Shown: positions 28,885-38,543, numbered from the stretch's first letter. The stretch is DNA of 64,000 nt from CAWAQA01 sp963784065 (GCA_963784065.1 CAWAQA010000003.1:62001-126000), one strand, 5' to 3'. Notes: generated by a model from the letters alone, not told the origin. Numbers and translations: made by a program.

Positions 28885-30572
28885 CTCGAGTCTCAAACTC
28901 ACTGCACCAGCCCTTGATCTCGACGCGGAACACCTTGCCAATCACTCGCCGCAGCAGCCCCTTGAGGCTCGCGTTCTGCAGCGACGGCAGGGTGCGAATC
29001 GCCTGCTCCTTGTAGGCCTCGAGCAGCGCCCGGGCACGGCCCTCGACGTCCAACTCGCGCGAGCAGGGTCTTGAACGCCGCGCGATCCGCGGCACTGGTG
29101 CGTCCGCCTCGCCACATCGCCATCACCTCGTCGCGACCCGATGCCTTCGCCTTGTCGCAGGCCAGCGCCAGCAGCAGCGACGGCGCCCCGAAGCCGTCCG
29201 TATCGGAGGACGGGGCGGACAGATCCTCGAGGTCGTCGCGAATCTGGTACGCGATGCCCAGCGCATCGCTGTACTCGCGGAGCACCTCCTGCGTCTCCGC
29301 CGTCGCTCCCGCGAGCGCGGCGCCGATGCCGAGCGCCACCTGGAAGGCCGGCGACGTCTTGCGCCGGAAGATGTCGATGACCTGATCGGTGGTCACCGGC
29401 GCTGGATTTCGCATCCACGACAGCTCTGCACCCTGGCCGATGCACAGCTCACGATGCCCCGCTGCAGCGATTCGCAGGAGCTCCGCACAGACTGGCGCCG
29501 GCGCGCCGCAGCCGGCGAGCAGCCGGTAGCCTTCGCCAAGCAGCAGGTCACCCGCGTTGAGCGCAACCGGCACGCCGTGCTCGGCATGCAGCGTCGCGCG
29601 TCCGTAGCGCAGGCTGTCCGCATCCTCGATGTCGTCGTGGACCAGCGACGCCTTGTGAAAGCACTCGACGGCAACAGCGGCCTTGCGCAGTGCCGGCGGC
29701 AGCGGCTCGGAGGGATCGTCCTGCAGCGCCTTGTAGGCGCACGCGGTCAGGAACGGCCGCCAGCGCTTGCCCTCCGCGGCCAGCCACGACCGGGCGACCG
29801 CGTCGGCCTCACCCTCCGCCGGCCCGAGCACGGCGTCGATGGCTTCGGCCGTGAACCACGTCTCCACCTCGGACTTCAACGCATCGAGATCGAGACGGCG
29901 AGTCCGATCGTCGCTGGTCAGGTGGACGACGTTCCAGACCCAGTCGATGTCGACCGCCGTGTCCTTGCAGTCGTCCTGAAGGAGCGGAATCGCCACGCCC
30001 GGAATCGCCGCCGCTTCCATGTACGGGAACGCCCGCTCCAGCACCGAGAGGCAGCTGACGCCGACGATCGCGTCGATCTTGCCCGACTGGATCAGCGCCA
30101 TGACCAGCGCCGAGCCCTCGGCCACGAGCACGGCGTAGCCGAGCCGCTCGGCCTCTTCCTGCAGGTCCTGAATCGTGCACAGCCCGCACTGCTTGCAGAG
30201 CAGGCCGAACTCGTCGAACGGCGCCGGGCACTTGTCCTCGACCCGCAGGCACTTGGGCAGCAGGAGGAGCCGTCGTTCGAACGGCACCGTCGCCAGGTGC
30301 TCGGTCCACACCTCGTTGTTGACCAGGATGCCGACGTAGTCGCGGTACATCGGATCGATCGCCGCGAGGCCCACCACCGCGTCGGCGTGGTTCCGCAGCT
30401 CGTCGAGCACCAGCGGCGGCACGAGCGCCTCACGTCGCTCCTCGACGTATCGCACGACCGCAGAGCGGAGATATTCGCGCTCCGGCAGCGTCTGCGGAAT
30501 GTTTGCCTGGGGCGGTCGCTGCGGCATGGCCGGCACGATCCGCAGCGGCTTCTTCAAGGCATGCACGATCAT
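28844..30572 (-). CDS. DUF116 domain fused to polyprenyl (trans-isoprenyl diphosphate) synthase (frameshifted)
   Basis: ATG at 30572 (MIVHALKKPLRIVPAMPQRP); about 575 residues. The first 220 residues are DUF116, a Cys-rich domain of unknown function: LLLPKCLRVEDKCPAPFDEF, CKQCGLCTIQDLQEEAERLG, then SCLSVLERAFPYMEAAAIPG with LLQDDCKDT. The remaining part is an isoprenyl diphosphate synthase with the first Asp-rich motif HDDIEDAD, QGAELSW, RRKTSPAF and the second motif YQIRDDLEDL. A frame change lies at about 29060. The enzyme half condenses isopentenyl units into C15-C40 chains. This fusion is unusual: DUF116 is known to me from archaea and clostridia near radical SAM or lipoate genes, not joined to a prenyl synthase. 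Confidence 0.75.
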
Positions 30573-30583
30573 GAACGGATCAC

Positions 30584-31777
30584 CTATGAATACGCGCCGA
30601 AACCGAAGAACCAGTGCTTCTTGGCGAAGCGATAGGCCCAGTGCTCTTCCGGTATTTCCTGGCCTGGATGGTGCTGGCTTCGCCGCGGCGTCATCGCCTC
30701 GAACTCCGCCATCGCGGTACCACGCTGAGTCGAGTCCTTCGCGCCATGCTTCTCGACCAGATCGCCGCACGATGTCCGGCCGCTCGAGCACGATGCAGCC
30801 GCGGGTCGCAGCCAGCCGCCGCCTCGCGGAAATCGCGCAAGAACGGCGACTGCGTCATCGTGTCGTAGATCGACGCGCCATCGCGGACCGTGTTCGTGGC
30901 GAACTGAATGACCGGACACGGCTCGATGTGGCCGCCAGGGCCGATGTGATGGCTGACGCCGGTCGCCATCGGGCAGAGCGCCTCGCCGCGATCGTCCCAG
31001 TAGGCATCGACGATCGCGATCGGCAGGCGCGCGCGCATCTTGACGATGAACCGCCGCACCGTCGAGCACCTGTTCCGGGGTCAGCGCCAGCTGCGGATTC
31101 GGGTTCGGCCCGACAACGCGATAGGTGTGGAACCACACGTAGTGCACGCCCATCGTCACCAGCCGGCGCAGCCACGCTTCGGACACCAGCTCGATGTTGG
31201 TCTGGCACACGCTCGTGGCGACGCCGATCAGCAGTCCGTGCCGCCGGCAGGCCTCGAGCCCCTCGAGCGTCTTGCTCAGGACCTGCATGCGGCCCCGGCG
31301 CTCGTCGCTGACGATCTCCGAGCCCTCGATGCTGATGAGCGGCGTGACGTTCCCCAGCCGCGCCAGCGCTCGCGCAATGTCGTCGGTGATGAGCTGACCG
31401 TTGGTGAAGACCTGGAAGTAGCAGTCCGGATGCGCCGCGAACAGTTCGAGCAGCTGCGGATGCATGAACGGCTCGCCGCCCAGGATGCCGAAGTAGGCAT
31501 TGCCGTGCGCCTTCGCGTCGCCGACGATGCGATTGAGCTCGTCGAGCGACAGTCGCTGCGACGGCGCGGCCACGTCCACCCAGCAGCCCTGGCACCGCAG
31601 CTGACAGCTCGAAATCACCGAGATGAACAGGAACGGCGGGAAGTTCTCGCCGCGACGGCGCCGCCGCTTGTGGAGCTCGACCGAGCGGACGCCCTTGACG
31701 CCGAAGTTGTAGACGAACTTCGCCACGACCTTCGGCCTGGTCTCGGTCAACACGCGCCTGGTCAATGCGACGAGCAT
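30584..31777 (-). CDS. Radical SAM protein (frameshifted)
   Basis: ATG at 31777. The first 230 residues are one frame and contain the 4Fe-4S binding motif CQLRCQGCW (C-x3-C-x2-C, about residues 57-65) at the start of a TIM-barrel core, with GGEPFMHPQLLELF and LISIEGSEIVSDERRGRM. Frames then change at about 31060, 30800 and 30740. The tail shows a second Cys group (EPCPVIQFATN, GCDPRGC) and ends KHWFFGFGAYS at 30584. Radical SAM enzymes generate a 5'-deoxyadenosyl radical. The reaction is unknown here; the HpnH-type hopanoid adenosyl transferase is not an obvious match. It starts 3 bp after the ferredoxin stop, so tight cotranscription is expected. Confidence 0.75.
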   Translation of the reverse strand: MLVALTRRVLTETRPKVVAKFVYNFGVKGVRSVELHKRRRRRGENFPPFLFISVISSCQLRCQGCWVDVAAPSQRLSLDELNRIVGDAKAHGNAYFGILGGEPFMHPQLLELFAAHPDCYFQVFTNGQLITDDIARALARLGNVTPLISIEGSEIVSDERRGRMQVLSKTLEGLEACRRHGLLIGVATSVCQTNIELVSEAWLRRLVTMGVHYVWFHTYRVVGPNPNPQLALTPEQVLDGAAVHRQDARAPADRDRRCLLGRSRRGALPDGDRRQPSHRPWRPHRAVSGHSVRHEHGPRWRVDLRHDDAVAVLARFPRGGGWLRPAAASCSSGRTSCGDLVEKHGAKDSTQRGTAMAEFEAMTPRRSQHHPGQEIPEEHWAYRFAKKHWFFGFGAYS

Positions 31778-31780
31778 GGC

Positions 31781-32528
31781 TCAGTCTTCTCCGTCGCGTC
31801 GTGGAGGCTGCAGGGCGGCTTCGGCTCGCAGCCTGGCCGCTTCGGCCTTGGCCATGATCTCGTCGGGCGAAGGCAGCGCCGCCAGCACTTCCGCCGGGAT
31901 ATCGAGATCCCGCTTCAGTGCGACCAGGCAGTTCTGCCGTTCCTTCAGCGCGCGCTCGTCGTCTCGTTCCTTCGAGAAGCGGGACTTGGCCTTGACACTG
32001 CGGTCGCGCAGCATCGAATAGATGTCGCCGCCGAGCAGCGCCGAGATGTCGACCTTCATCGCCTCGCGGCGCACGTCGTCCGCCTTGACCTCCTCGCCAT
32101 TGATCGGCCCATGGCGATACTTCGGGAACATGATCGCGACTTCCGGGCAGACGCGGGAGCAGGCCGGGCAATCGGTCTTGCAGTTGCTCTGGTTCTGGAC
32201 CTGAATCTTCCTGTCCTGCCGAGACGCCGTAGACGTCGAACAGGCAGAAACTCAGACACTGCATGCAGTTGGTGCAGCGCGAGTAGTCGATGACCGGGAA
32301 CCATGGTTTCCAGGGAGCGGCAGCGGCGGCGTGGACCTGGCTCTCGATGGCCGACACCACCGCATCGGGCTGAATCGAAGGTTCTCCGGCGATACCTTCG
32401 CCCCTGCGCGATGACACCTCGAGCCCGCGTTCGAGGAGCAGCCGCGTCAGCGTGGCGCGATCGGCCGCACTCATCTCGCCGTCGACGCGCAACGTGACCT
32501 GCGAGCGTCCGGCGGCGGACAGGCTCAT
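31781..32528 (-). CDS. Two-cluster ferredoxin-domain protein (frameshifted)
   Basis: ATG at 32528 overlaps the preceding stop (ATGA). The N-terminal 85 residues (VTLRVDGEMSAADRATLTRL) are a small unknown domain. Then come two 4Fe-4S motifs: CTNCMQCLSFC (C-x2-C-x2-C-x3-C) followed, after a frame shift near 32210, by CKTDCPACSRVC (C-x3-C-x2-C-x3-C). The C-terminus is helical and charged (DDVRREAMKVDISALLGGDI). It is a plausible electron donor for the radical SAM enzyme encoded 3 bp downstream; the unusual first spacing of the second cluster is worth noting. Confidence 0.7.
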
Positions 32529-32899
32529 CGAGGCGCCTCGGACGTGTCGACGCCGGCTGACGCTCCGGCGCGGTCGAGCAACACCGTTGACGATCGTCTC
32601 GGCCGACTCGACCCGCATGTTCCAGACGCGCACGCCTGTCTCCGGCAGGTCGGCGCCGGCCGCCGCAAACAGCCACTTCACCGCGCGCGGATAGCACGCG
32701 GCAATGGTCAACGGCGCCCCGGCGGCGAGCTCGCGCAGTCGCTCATCGCCGCGGGCCGCCATCTCGCAGAGATCCGGCACCGCATCGAACTCGATGCCGG
32801 CCTCGGACAGGCCGCTCAGCACGGCGGCCTTGGTGTCGGCCGGGACCACCTTCGCGTACGCGCAGTGGCAGTAGAGGATTCGACCGCGATCGCGCTCAT
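32525..32899 (-). CDS. Small Cys-containing protein with CHC and CYPR motifs, unknown (frameshifted)
   Basis: ATG at 32899 lies in an ATGA overlap with the GTPase gene. An indel about 8 codons later leads into ILYCHCAYAKVVPADTKAAV, FDAVPDLCEMAARG and LTIAACYPRAVKWLFAAAGA, then VRVWNMRVESAETIVNG. A second frame change near 32570 gives LLDRAGASAG and the stop TGA at 32525-32527, which overlaps the ferredoxin start. The protein is about 120 residues with four conserved-looking Cys, and resembles a thioredoxin-like or metal/FeS carrier layout, but I cannot name the family. Its position between a metal-type GTPase and a ferredoxin suggests cofactor handling. Confidence 0.55.
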
Positions 32900-33998
32900 G
32901 GCGTCGCCATCCGGTGGGTCGGTTCCGGCCGGCCCGGCCGGAAATGCTCGCTGTGCTCGATCGCCGATGACGACGCCCAATTCGCGCGCCACGCCTTCGA
33001 GCGCTGGCACCGCGACGGCTCGCAGCTGTTCCGGATCGCCTTCGGCGCGCAGGTTGACGATGAGCTCCCCCTCGCTCAGCTCCTCGGCGAGCTGGTGTGG
33101 AACCTCGGCGCGGCCCTCGGTTCTCACCAGATTCAGCACCGCGAGGTCGCTGCCCGTGTCCGGAGAGAGGGTCATCTTGAAGTGCGCGATCTCGATGCCT
33201 CGATCCGCAAGGGCACGCTGAACGCGATCGGCAACGCGCCGGAGGAACTCGATTGCCATCGAACAGCTGCGCCGAGGACAAGCGGCACGTCGCGTTGAGC
33301 CATCCGAGCAGCGCTTCGCCTTCGGCATACATGTCGTAGTCGACGTCCATGGCCGGGCGCGAGGCGGGTGATCCGGAAAGGCGGCCGAACCAGTCATCGA
33401 GGTCGGCGCCAGTCCGCGCGCTCACCGTCACGACCTCGGCCTGAGGGAACCGAGCCTCCAGGGCGCGCTCGAGCTCATCGCGCTGCCCGGCGCTCAGCAG
33501 GTCGCTCTTGTTGATGACGATGATGTCGGCTTCTTCGAGCTGCTTCTCGTAGATGTACAGAACCTTCGGCGAAAACGTCCGGCCCGTTTCGAGCCCCAGC
33601 GCACGCCTCGCGCGCAGGGGATCGACGAGCACGCTCAACGGCGCCACGCGGTAGTCGTCGCCATAGAGCCGCCGCAACGGATACTGCACGGTCGCCCGCA
33701 GGTCGGTGCAACTGCCAACGGGCTCCGCCAGGAACACGTCCGGACGCGCGTCGCGCGTCAGACGATCGGCGGCGTCGGTCAGCGAGGTGAACCGGCAGCA
33801 GAAGCAGCCGCCGGTGATCTCCTCGACGGGATAGCCCTTCGCACTGACGATCGACGTGTCGACCAGGCCCTGGCTCTGATCGTTGGTGATCAGGCCGACG
33901 CGACGCCCCTGCGAGGAGAAGTGCTCCGCCAGCCGCAGCAGGGCGGTCGTCTTTCCCGCGCCGAGGAATCCGCCGACCATGATGTAGTCAGCGCTCAT
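32896..33998 (-). CDS. CobW/G3E-type GTPase (frameshifted)
   Basis: ATG at 33998 (MSADYIMVGGFLGAGKTT) with Walker A GGFLGAGKTT. The G3E hallmark metal-binding CxCC motif is in ITGGCFCCRF (about residue 66), and the specificity loop is NKSD. After a frame change at about 33265 the C-terminal CobW-C-like domain follows (IEIAHFKMTLSPDTGSDLAV and LIVNLRAEGDPEQLRAVAVP). The end probably needs one more indel and is placed at TGA 32896, overlapping the next start (ATGA). G3E GTPases deliver metals (Ni, Zn, Co, Fe) to enzymes. In this run it may serve the radical SAM or the cysteine desulfurase products (inference). Confidence 0.75.
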
Positions 33999-34478
33999 CT
34001 GGATCCTCGCCCGATTCCATTCCAGCGTGCCGGTTCGCGAGCATCTTGTCGATCGTGGCGTCGAGAATGGCGACGTATCCCTCCACGTCAACGGCATCCC
34101 CCGCCGGGGCACCCTGAAGTCTATACAACCAGCCCTCGCCGTAGGGATCGGATTCGGCCAGGGTGACGTCCTGCCGGAGGCGGGTCCCTCGCCCATGAAG
34201 AGGCCGGAGCCAGCCGCGAAGACGCTGGTCACGGCTTTCAGCCCTTCAATCGATCCGATCTCGTCGCCGACGTCGACCGTCGCCCCTGGAGCCACACTCA
34301 ACTCGAACTCGACGATATCCCCCAACATGCGGGTCGCGAACTTCGTCAGACCGACCCGCCAGACTCCCGGTGACTCCTCGAGCAGCCAGTAGTGGGCAGG
34401 CGAATATCGCCGGTCACGGGGCAGGTGCGTCGTGAACCGCGAGCGGCGATAGTACAGGGACTCATCTCGTACGCTCAC
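33988..34478 (-). CDS. GcvH-like lipoyl carrier protein (frameshifted)
   Basis: A GTG at 34478 overlaps the desulfurase stop (GTGA). The protein has about 160 residues and the lipoyl-domain layout of glycine-cleavage H proteins: HYWLLEESPGVWRVGLTKFA, MLGDIVEFELSVAPGATVDV, and IGSIEGLKAVTSVFA with the modifiable Lys. A frame shift at about 34190 is followed by SDPYGEGWLYRLQG, the H-protein C-terminal block. The stop at 33988 overlaps the GTPase start by 11 bp. No glycine-cleavage P or T genes are nearby, so this is a stand-alone carrier of the kind reported in sulfur-oxidising Hdr-like systems and related functions. The divergent lipoate ligase is its obvious partner. Confidence 0.75.
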
Positions 34479-35625
34479 GTCGCCGCAGCCTTGTGGACAC
34501 TTCGAAACGGCTGCAGTGCGGCCACCAGCGCACTCCAGTCGGGCTCCGGCGTCCCGGCACCCCAGGACAACCGCACCGCGCCCTCCATCCGCCACGCGGG
34601 CAGCCGCATGGCGCTCAGCACATGGCTGCAGGTGTAGGACTGCGAGGTGCAGGCGGCGCCGTTCGACACGCCCACCAGATCGCTCCACGCATCGATCACG
34701 ACCTCCGCTTCGAGGCCCGGAAACGACAGGTTGACGATGTACGGGACGGCGTGTTCGAGGTCGCCGTTCACGATGCCGCCGAGCGGCGCCAGTCCGGAGA
34801 GCAGCGCTTGCCGAAACGCGACACAGCGATCCCACCGCTCACCACGTTCCGTCGCCGCCAGTTCGGCGGCCACGCCAAACCCCGCCGCGAGGGCCACCGG
34901 CATCGTCCCCGGGCGGAGCCCCCGCTCCTGGCCGCCGCCGAACATCAGCGGCTGCAGCGGCGGCCGCTCCTGGCCGCGGCGCCGGGTGATGAGCGCCCCG
35001 ATGCCCTTGGGCCCGTTGATCTTGTGCGCGCTCACGCTGATCAGATCGATGCGCGGGTGGCGCAGCGTCGTCGATGTCCCTGGCAAAGCTCTGTGCGGCA
35101 TCGACGTGCAGGTACGACGTCAGACTGCTCGAGCCGATCGGCGATCTCGGCAATCGGCTGGCTGACGCCGGTTTCGTTGTTGACGTGCATGATGCTGACG
35201 AGCGCGGTGTCCGGTCGAACGGCGCCGGCCACGGCGTCGGGATCGACGATCCCGCGGCTGTCGGGGGAGACGAGCGTGATCTCGAATCCTCGCCTGCCGA
35301 GTTCGGCGAGAGGTTCGAGCACGGCATGATGCTCGATGGCGGTTGAGACGACATGCTTCCGGTCCTGTCCCGCACCGGCCAGCCCGAGAATCGCCAGGTT
35401 GTTGCTTTCCGTCGCGCCGCTCGTGAAGATGACATCGCCGCGGCGTACGCCGACGACCGCGGCCACCTGGTCGCGGGCACGTTCGACCGCGGCGCGCGCG
35501 CGCAGGCCCCACGCGTGCGTACGGCTTCCGGCGTTGCCGAAGTCGTCGTCCAGGTAGCGCAGCATCTCGGCGCGGACGCGGGAATCCAGTGGCGTCGTCG
35601 CCGCACAATCGAGATAGACGGGCAT
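34475..35625 (-). CDS. NifS/DndA-type cysteine desulfurase (frameshifted)
   Basis: The start is placed at ATG 35625 (MPVYLDCAATTPLDSRVRAE); an earlier in-frame ATG at 35640 would collide with the divergent gene. About 380 residues. The PLP-binding lysine is in SVSAHKINGPKGIGAL, with the usual FTSGATESNNLAI. The active-site Cys loop reads SNGAACTSQSYTCSHVL, a form closest to the DndA desulfurases of phosphorothioate systems. Frames change at about 35135 and 35065. Desulfurases take sulfur from Cys as persulfide for FeS clusters or sulfur insertion. No dnd genes occur here, so the sulfur probably serves the FeS or lipoyl-type chemistry encoded downstream. Confidence 0.8.
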
Positions 35626-35638
35626 TGCCGGAACCATC

Positions 35639-36247
35639 ATGCACCAGAGTGTCCGCGATCAAAACCTGACCGCTGCCGAACACCTCGAGGCAGAGTGGCG
35701 GCTCTTCCAGACCCTCGAAGCGGGGGCCATCGGTCACCTCTGCCGAACCTGGGAAACGACCCGACCGGTCGTGGTCGTCGGGCGCAACTCCTCAGTCGCC
35801 GATCAGGTCATCCAGGACGCCTGCCTTCGGGACGACGTGCCGGTGCTGCGGCGCTTCTCTGGCGGCGGTGCCGTGGTCCTTGGTCCCGGATGTCTGAACT
35901 ACGCCCTTGCGGTGTCGCTCGTTTCGTACCCGGAGTTGCAGGACGTTGCGGTCAGCTTCAGAGTGGTCCTGCAGCGACTCACGGCGGCGCTGAACGTCAC
36001 CGACCTGACCGTTGCCGGCGGGACGGACCTGGCGTTGAACGGCCGGAAGGTCTCAGGAAACGCGCAACGCCGGGGCCGCCGTGCGTTCATCCATCACGGC
36101 ACATTGCTCTACGCCTTTGACGCGAGCCTCGCCGCCCGCTATCTGAGGGATCCGCTCGCCAGCCTGCGTACCGCGCCGGCCGGCCGCACACGGATTTCAT
36201 CGGCGAATCTTCCGCTCTCCCGAGAGGTCCATCGAGGACACGCTTGA
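35639..36247 (+). CDS. Lipoate-protein ligase A family protein
   Basis: An intact protein of 202 residues, shorter than the 330-residue E. coli LplA and matching the one-domain family. The BPL/LplA motif is RRFSGGGAVVLGPGCLNYAL, with the catalytic Lys in ALNGRKVSGNAQ and HHGTLLYAFD. Such ligases attach lipoate or octanoate to the Lys of a lipoyl domain. The start at 35639 is only 13 bp from the divergent desulfurase start at 35625, too short for two ordinary promoters, so the leader arrangement is unclear. It is head-to-head with the GcvH-like run, which makes that protein its likely target. Confidence 0.8.
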   Translation: MHQSVRDQNLTAAEHLEAEWRLFQTLEAGAIGHLCRTWETTRPVVVVGRNSSVADQVIQDACLRDDVPVLRRFSGGGAVVLGPGCLNYALAVSLVSYPELQDVAVSFRVVLQRLTAALNVTDLTVAGGTDLALNGRKVSGNAQRRGRRAFIHHGTLLYAFDASLAARYLRDPLASLRTAPAGRTRISSANLPLSREVHRGHA

Positions 36248-36304
36248 GGGCAGCGTGGAGGTCTCTTCGAAAGGAGTTTGGCGCCGGCTGCTGACATATG
36301 CATA

Positions 36305-38519
36305 ATGGCGCACATGTTCCGACTGTTCGACCGCCTTCGTTCCCCGGCTTCCCCGCATCACGTCCGCGCGGGCGCAGCGTCGTCGCGTCTGGCTGCCATC
36401 CTCGCGGTCGCGCTCGTCCCGGGATTGGTCGACGGCGCAATCGACCAGTGCGGCAGCCAGGGCAGCCCGTCGCAGGACGATCCGGCGATCCGTTTCCGCG
36501 TGCCGACCGTCACTGTCACCGCGCAGAAGGAGCCGGAGGACAAGCAGCAGGTTCCGGTCAGCGTCACCGCTGTGTCGAAAGACACCATCGACAGCGCCGG
36601 CATCCACATCGTCAGCGAGGCCGCGATCTTTGCGCCGAATACCTTCTTCACCGAGTGGTCGGCCAGAAAACTGAGCAACGCGCGCTTTCGCGGCATCAGC
36701 TCGAGCCCGAACAACCCCGGCATCACCACCTACATCGACGGCGTGCCGCAGCTGAGCGCCAACTCGTCGAGCATCGAGCTGCTCGACGTGAATCAGATCG
36801 AGTTCGTCCGCGGTCCGCAGAGCGCGCTGTTCGGCCGCAACACGCTGGGCGGGCTGGTGAACATCACGAGCGCGCGGCCGTCGGTATCGACCTGGACAGG
36901 CACGGTCTCCGTACCGTTCGGGAACTACGGCTCGTGGGCCGTTCGCGGCGGGGCCTCGGGTCCGATCGCGTCCGACAAACTCAGCGTCGGCCTGTCCTTC
37001 GCGCAGGTGGACCGCGACGGCTTCACCGTCAACGACGTGACCGGCAACGACATCGATTCCCGCTCGGCGTTCTCGGGCAAGGCGCAGCTCCTGTGGCTGC
37101 CGAACGACGCCTGGGAGGGGCGCGTCATCTTCAGTGGCGAGCGGGCTCGTGATGGCGACTACTCGCTCAACGACGTCGGCGCGCTCCGCGACAATCCGTT
37201 CCATGCCGCCCGCGACTTCGAGGGTCGCGCCGACCGCGATGTCATCGGCACGACGATCCTGGCCCGGCGCGCCAGCGGCCCGGTGGTCGTTCTCGAGCAC
37301 CACCGGCTTCCTGAACTGGAAGACGCAGGACGTGACCGACCTCGACTACACGCCGCGCCCGATCGTGACGCGCGACAACACGGAGAAGGATTTTCAGTTC
37401 ACGCAGGAGATCCGTTTCGCGTCGGCGGAGGCCGCGCCGGTGAGACTGACGGACACCGCCCAGTTGCGCTGGCAGTCGGGTGTGTTCCTCTTCACGCAGT
37501 CCTACGAGCAGGACGCCATCAACAACTACTCGCCGTTCGTCGTGGCGCCGTTTCCCGTGAGCCAGCACAGCCCGCGCTCGGCGCTCGACGACGTCGGGCT
37601 CGGCCTGTTCGGGCAGGCCACGGTGACGTTCAACGAACGCCTGGACCTCGCCGCCGGCGCGCGATTCGACTACGAGGACAAGAGCGCACTGCTCGAGAAC
37701 TTCTTCGAGCCGCTGATCGGCCCACCCGCCAGGGTCGAGGCCGACAAGAGCTTTTCCAACGTGTCGCCACAGACGTCGATCAGCTACCGGGTCCAGCCGG
37801 AGAAGACGCTGTACGGCACCGTCGGCCGCGGCTACAAGGCGGCGGCTTCAACCCGGCGTCGCCCGCGGGCAGCGAAGCGTACGGTGAGGAGCGAGCTGGA
37901 ACATCGAGGGGGGCGTGAAGACGCTCTGGGCCGGAGGGACGCGTCTCGGCGAATGCGGCCGTCTTCTACATCGACTGGGACGATCTGCAGCTGAACATTC
38001 CCAATCCCGCCGTGCCGGCGCAGTTCTACATCGCCAACGTCGGCGGCGCGGTCAGCAAGGGCGTCGAGCTCGAGATTGGCGCCCGCGCGGCGCCGGGCGT
38101 CGACCTGTTCACGTCCGTCGGCTACACGCACGCGCGGTTCGCCGAGGGCAGCATCTCGAGCGGTGTCAACGTCGAAGGCAACAAGATCCCCAACACGCCG
38201 GAATACACCGCGAGTGCGGGGGTGCAGTACTCGCGGGCGGTCGGACCAGCGACGATCCTCGGCCGCGCGGATGCCGTGTTCTACGGCTCGTTCCAGTACA
38301 ACGACCAGAACTCTCTTGGGCCAGGAGGCGTATTCGCTCGTCAACCTCCGCCTCGCGGCGACGGGCCGATTCCTGATGGGCGAACTGCTCATTCGAAATG
38401 CCTTCGACACCCGGTACATTCCGTTGGCGTTCCCCTATCCGAGCTTCGCCCCGTCCGGCTTCATGGGAGAGATGGGCGCTCCGCGCACCGTCAGCGTGAG
38501 CGCGGGTGTACGATTCTGA
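36305..38519 (+). CDS. TonB-dependent receptor (several frameshifts)
   Basis: ATG at 36305 (or 36314) gives a signal-like N-terminus (SRLAAILAVALVPGLVDGAI), then a plug domain: VTVTAQKEPEDKQQVPVSVT, SNARFRGISSSPNNPGITTY, and EFVRGPQSALFGRNTLGGLV, the standard strand before the barrel. Frames change near 37290, 37840, 37920 and 38320. The last strands (RTVSVSAGVRF) end at 38519 with the expected terminal Phe. Receptors of this kind import siderophores, vitamins, carbohydrates or other large ligands with TonB. It is 58 bp after the ligase gene and 25 bp before the dioxygenase gene, and its ligand is probably the substrate of that downstream unit (inference). Confidence 0.8.
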
Positions 38520-38543
38520 GTCTTTCGATCCAGGAGTTCTGTC

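Noticed and set aside
30855..34835. A 1326-codon open frame on the minus strand that looks like one giant protein
   Set aside because: It passes through several separate genes (GcvH-like, GTPase, CHC protein, ferredoxin and others); the protein-like parts change frame at each indel and overlapping starts are visible. It is a chance read-through.
34475..35625. A phosphorothioate DNA modification (dnd) locus
   Set aside because: The desulfurase has a DndA-like Cys loop, but no DndB, DndC, DndD or DndE gene lies in the window and its partners are lipoyl and FeS related.
26162..36247. A standard hpn hopanoid operon
   Set aside because: Only the cyclase fits. HpnC/D/E, HpnG and clear HpnH relatives are absent, and the lipoyl/desulfurase part has no place in it.
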